Of a DNA stretch of 64,000 nt, positions 59,003 to 64,000 are shown piece by piece. Origin of the DNA: Liolophura sinensis (Eukaryota; Mollusca; Polyplacophora; Chitonida; Chitonidae); assembly GCF_032854445.1 (NCBI RefSeq), contig NC_088295.1, positions 24,103,385-24,167,384 of the forward strand, written 5' to 3'. The first letter of the stretch is position 1. Each line of letters begins with the position of its first letter. The notes below the pieces were generated by a model, which saw nothing but the letters and a program-made list of their open reading frames with translations, was not told where the DNA came from and made no database searches. The position numbers and the translations under genes were made by a program.

Positions 59003-62000
59003 CAAAACTGAATCTAAAGTTCTTAAATACCATTCCAAAAATTACAGGTATATTTACTGTACCAGTACCAGTGCTTTCTTGTAGCACAAACGAATAAATG
59101 TGTACTGTCTGTTGTATTATAGAAATGCGGATGGTTTTACATACACTTAAGATTGTGAGTGAGGATCACCACCACAAGCTTGTTTGTTAGAAGGAAATTG
59201 TTGACTTGTCAAAATTAAGCATTTCTGTACATACAAATATAGCTGTGAGACAAAAATGGAGTCATCCCTACAATGAAGGCAAAAATGAAAATATTATAGG
59301 TTTAATGTTACCTCACCGACCCTTCAAAAAGACCCGAACGAAATTCTTTTTTTTTGTATTTTTACATATTCTAAATTTTTGTATTTTATTTCATTTAATT
59401 ACTTGTTTTTTACATCATAATACCTGCTGTAACATGATCAAAACAAAAGATGTTTGTTTTAAACTTGCATTATCAAAGAATGCCCAACAGAGCCCCTTTT
59501 ATTTTGGCATCCACCATTGTGTTAATTCCATTTCACACCTATTAGAGGCCCCCACATGACCCCCTTCTTTTGACAAGGAAAATACTGTTCCTGGGATCCC
59601 AAAATTTAAAAAAAGGTCAATCAGGTGTGTGGACAGCTTTTCTCCCCATCAAAACTCTATGCTAGGGAGCATGTTGCTGGGAAAGTATTGATATAATTTC
59701 CTAAACAGTCATTGGTATCACCACTGCTAGATGCTTTGGTGGATAGAAAATGTATCTCTTTACTGATACATAGTTGTGAATTGGACACACTGGTAGTTAC
59801 ACTAGAAAGGGCAGGTGCATTTTAGATGCAGGGAAGTTCACATATAAAGACAAAGCTGATATGTCCCATTCTTTAATCTTCATGCAATACAACATGATTT
59901 TTGGGCTCTCCTCTTCCTCATGTATAAATGTTTTGAACGGTGTCAAAAGCTGGTCATCTGAGTTGAGGCTCACTTGGATGATTACATTATTCATGCTATT
60001 AGACAAGCAGGTACATTGAATGATTTATTGTGGTCAGAATAAATGTTTGATCCTTCACATGAAGAAAGAATCCCCTAAATCTCACAAAGTTTAATTGGAA
60101 ATTTAGGAAAATGAAAACAGATTTCTCAGTATAGATTTTATTTTACTAGGTCATAAGGTTCCACTTCACTGTCAAAAAGTATCAGCTGGACAGGAATTTT
60201 GTTATATTTTCACATGTTCGCCCCCTCTGTACAGGAATTGAAAATATAACTGTGATCAATCATTTGAACAGGATTCTACGATCATTCTTCCTTCTGCACA
60301 AAAAAAAAAACAAAAAAAAAAAAAAGCCGACTCACCTATCATTAAAAAGGGCCTGTAACAAACTCCAGTTTGATCTCTTGACAGGTAAATCTGGTAAACC
60401 ATATAAGAAAACTTCCTGGTTTTATAATATCTGTTACAAACTGGTATGTCTATATACACTGCAGAAGGAAATGTATGGAGAATTTCAAAAAGCTACATGT
60501 ATATCTAAAAATAGGGTAGAAAAACCTCATAATTGTTTTTTTAATTATGTATCCACTTGAAAATATATTACTGCACTGAACTCACTGTCAAGTTTCAGCT
60601 ACATGTATTTTCTGAAAACAGAACAGACTTTTTTTATTTTTATGTTATACAAGCTAGAAAGCGATGAATTTATCTGATCAATGATACAATGTTATTAGGA
60701 CTTAAAATATGAAGTGCAAAACATTATGAATTTCACTGCATATTAAAAACTAACAAACAAAACTGATACTTGAAATCAATTTCATGAATAATTCTGTTTA
60801 AAAAAAAGGGCCACCTGATGTTTACCACAACAAATTATTCCACGCAGAAAAAGAATATCTTATATTTATCTTAGAAGCATTGGCGCATGTGCCTAATGAT
60901 AGCAGTATGTAACTGTGACAAATAAGATAAATGATTGCAGTGAGATGATATAACAGGTTGGTGTGTTGATATAGACACAGGCACACTATTTGCCTTCACA
61001 GTCTGTTTATTTCTCTCCACCCTGAAGAACTCTTACAGTCACTGCATTTTGCAAGGAAATGTCAAGAGTGCAAAATCACAGCGAGCCACCTCATTAGACA
61101 AACAAAAATAAAATACAATCCCTGAAAAGTGGAGCTTTCTTAGCTAAGATTGTAAAAATAAAGGGGATACGATCCACCTTTTTTTCTGCTGGAAGAATAA
61201 ACTTTTAGCTGCAGCTTTTGTGAAACTGGATAGGAACTGTAAGCCGCTGCATGTTGATACTGACAGTGTTTAGACAGCAGCTAAAACAGACCAAGAGTGA
61301 TCTTTAAGACATATAGCCATGATATATTCCCTCAAACAACAACAAAGCCATAAAATAAAACAAAAATCTTTCACACACTGAGGAGATAAAGCTTTGGATG
61401 GATGAATCACCAGCTATTTATGCTAAATGAGCCTGGTACTGATGCATGTATCTTGTATGTTGTGAACATTCAAGGCAAAAAAAAAACTGACAAATCAGTC
61501 AAACAGTTTAACTGTATGAATGCTCCAGAAGACAATGTGACTCATCATTACTGTTAACTTGGTAACAACACAGATTTGAGAAGCATACCCATACTAAAAA
61601 ACTGCTGGAAGGCTAACCATATCTGATACAAAAGTAAACAAAACTTGCATGTAGACGAAAAAAAAAAAAAAAAAAAAAATCTAGGCCATTCGGACATTTA
61701 CATGTTCATGTAGCTTGAATGGCCTGTACCAGCAATTAAACTTCCTCCTTTACAAGTTAAGGAAATTTAATAACAGAAATTTATCCTGCCCTTGTTACAA
61801 TGCACATGCAATTTGCTCCTGATACAAACTGATAGTGTAAGTACACAGAATTCACACTGGGTGCACTTTATCAAGTCAAAATTATTTGACATCACATTAT
61901 GATATATCCAAGCAAGTATTATCCTTGCAAACACTAAACATAAAATTCATGTTCACACAATCAAGTTTTTGCTATTAATTTACAATAGCCCAAAATATAA

Positions 62001-62936
62001 TTTGTAGAATATTAGCATGTGTTACCGTCCAAAATCGGAAATATAGCTTGTTAAATTTTTAACTTTAAATCACTTTAACCACTTAAAACATTTACCTTAA
62101 CAAGAATCTCAATGCAGAAAAGGCACAGGAAGGCACGAATTTTCTAATATGTCTATAGGCAAAAAATACAAGCATGTCCACTGTGTAAATAACTCATTCT
62201 GACCGGTGACACACAAGTGATAGTTCCAAAGGCAGTTTATTAGAAACAGGGCCCTGTTAATTAACATACTTTTTTCCTCCCATGTACTGCCTGTAGGGCA
62301 GCTCAGGAGTAACACAGCTGCACACTTGGGATCTAAGTTGGCTAAGTCACTGAGGTGACCACTTCTTCATTCAGAGAAATTCTACATGAAAGCAACTGCA
62401 AAAACATTACAAGAATTAATTTATAACCCAATCACCCAAGTAATCCTGGCATATATATATATATATATATAAGCATACAAGCCACTGGCATACATGGAGT
62501 CACACTGTGATGCATACACTTAATTGCCTGTCAAGGTTTACACGTATATCTGTGCCTATGTCTACATAAAAAGGTTCTGTACAGCCTGTATATCAAAGTT
62601 CTGTATAGATGTAAGCCCACCACTGACCAATCTATGGCTAATTCCCCTGGAATTTTACGCAGATAACTTGAGTGCCGTGGTTCTCTCTCGGTGGGCCACT
62701 GTCGGTCCTCCCACACACCCACTCAGCTGCCTGCATCCCCATACCAACACCATCTCTCTCACCTTTGGTATATACCCTACCGTATTGTTACATTCTACAA
62801 CTTAGCACTATACAGATATCTCAGGTATACCTGAAATACTTGCAAATAGACTTCTAACATTTGGCTACTCTATTTGATATGAGGTTGCTGTTGTAGACGT
62901 GTAAACGCACAGTTTCCTAGTACATATGTATGTCGC
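59003..62936. other. AT-rich stretch, no gene recognised
   Basis: Homopolymer A runs at about 60300-60324 and 61659-61679 and a (TA)n run at 62451-62471. Short overlapping frames lack coding character. Confidence 0.45.
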
Positions 62937-64000
62937 CCAGTACAGTGCACTGATCATAACAGAATTCTAGGCACACAGAAAACCCCTCATAACCCACAGT
63001 GTACTCCTTGTTACTCAATTCCAGGTACACTATACACTCTGCACCCATCATACCACAGAATGAAGTACTGTGTACCCCGAATAACACACTATACTCCCCA
63101 TTACTTAATTCTAGACACAATGCATACTCCACACTGATCATACAGAATGAAGTACATGTAAACAGTGTACCCCGAACAACACACAGCCACTGTACACAAT
63201 GTACTCCCCATTACTTATTTCCAGGTACAATGTATACTCGACACTGATCATACAGACTGAAGTACATGTGAACAGTGTACCCCCAACAACACACAGCCAT
63301 TGTACACACCGTACTCCCCATTACTTATTTCCAGGTACAATGTATACTCGACACTGATCATACAGACTGAAGTACATGTGAACAGTGTACCCCCAACAAC
63401 ACACAGCCACTGTACACACTGTACTTCCCCCATTACTTATTTCCAGGTACAATACATACTCCACACTGATCATACAGACTGAAGTACATGTGAACAGTGT
63501 ACCCCGAACAACACACAGCCACTGTACACACTGTACTCCCCATTACTTATTTCCAGGTACAATGTACACTCGACACTGATCATACAGACTGAAGTACATG
63601 TGAACAGTGTACCCCCAACAACACACAGCCACTGTACACACTGTACTCCCCATTACTTATTTCCAGGTACAATGTATACTCCACACTGATCATACAGACT
63701 GAAGTACATGTGAACAGTGTACCCCCAACAACACACAGCCACTGTACACACTGTACTTCCCCCATTACTTATTTCCAGGTACAATACATACTCCACACTG
63801 ATCATACAGACTGAAGTACATGTGAACAGTGTACCCCGAACAACACACAGCCACTGTACACACTGTACTCCCCATTACTTATTTCCAGGTACAATGTACA
63901 CTCGACACTGATCATACAGACTGAAGTACATGTGAACAGTGTACCCCCAACAACACACAGCCACTGTACACACTGTACTCCCCATTACTTATTTCCAGGT
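62937..64000 (+). repeat. ~110-bp tandem repeat with 332-bp higher-order period, continuing past the window
   Basis: TTACTTATTT anchors at 63211, 63321, 63433, 63543, 63653, 63765, 63875 and 63985: steps 110, 112, 110, 110, 112, 110, 110. Units three apart are almost identical (332 bp). The left edge is older: anchors at 63011 and 63101 are 90 bp apart and diverged. Units contain GTACATGTGAACAGTGTAC and CACACAGCCACTGTACAC. Repeated 61-64 codon frames here are artefacts. Confidence 0.95.

Overview
This is an animal (eukaryotic) window, AT-rich, with one large spliced gene on the minus strand and much repetitive DNA. The dispersed SINEs have tRNA-like heads and end in 'AAGTGAAATATTCTTGAGTA...GTAAAACACCAATCAAATAAATA'-type tails, of the kind common in molluscs. 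A lophotrochozoan, most likely a mollusc, is therefore suggested; this is inference, not a species call. One assembly gap of 200 N lies at 42516-42715.

The gene is a myocardin-related transcription factor (MRTF, also called MKL/megakaryoblastic leukaemia protein), read right to left. Eleven exons can be reconstructed with consistent splice sites and phases: 52949-52923 (27-nt microexon), 45975-45889, 33247-33020, 31278-31213 (RPEL1), 29058-29003 and 21050-20975 (RPEL2), 20135-19974 (RPEL3), 19633-17359 (basic box, Gln-rich box, SAP domain, SUMO-type sites, coiled coil), 16981-16852, 16593-16464 and 16140-15343 (C-terminal activation region). The true 5' end is not found; it lies in the last 11 kb or beyond the window. 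The final exon contains a frame break: the spliced frame meets a TAG at 16084-16082, while the conserved activation domain continues in another frame. A 3' UTR of about 1.8 kb, carrying a 29-bp minisatellite, would end near an AATAAA at 13541-13536.

Regions: 1-13.5 kb is intergenic, with two SINE families, 52-bp and 40-bp tandem arrays, an ATGT microsatellite grown from a SINE tail, and a 1.23-kb terminal-inverted-repeat element with TTA target duplications. 13.5-53 kb is the MRTF gene; its introns hold several SINE copies, a 68-bp almost pure purine tract ending in 31 G, and a 564-bp element with ~105-bp inverted repeats, a 9-bp target duplication and a broken helicase-like fragment inside (Pack-MULE-like). 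53-64 kb holds a 28-bp minisatellite (about 41 copies), a possible promoter near 55.8-56.1 kb, a 43-bp array, a young SINE, and a ~110-bp tandem repeat organised as a 332-bp higher-order repeat that runs off the right edge.

No rRNA, true tRNA, CRISPR array, virus or autonomous transposon gene is supported. The ORFs over simple or tandem repeats are not genes.
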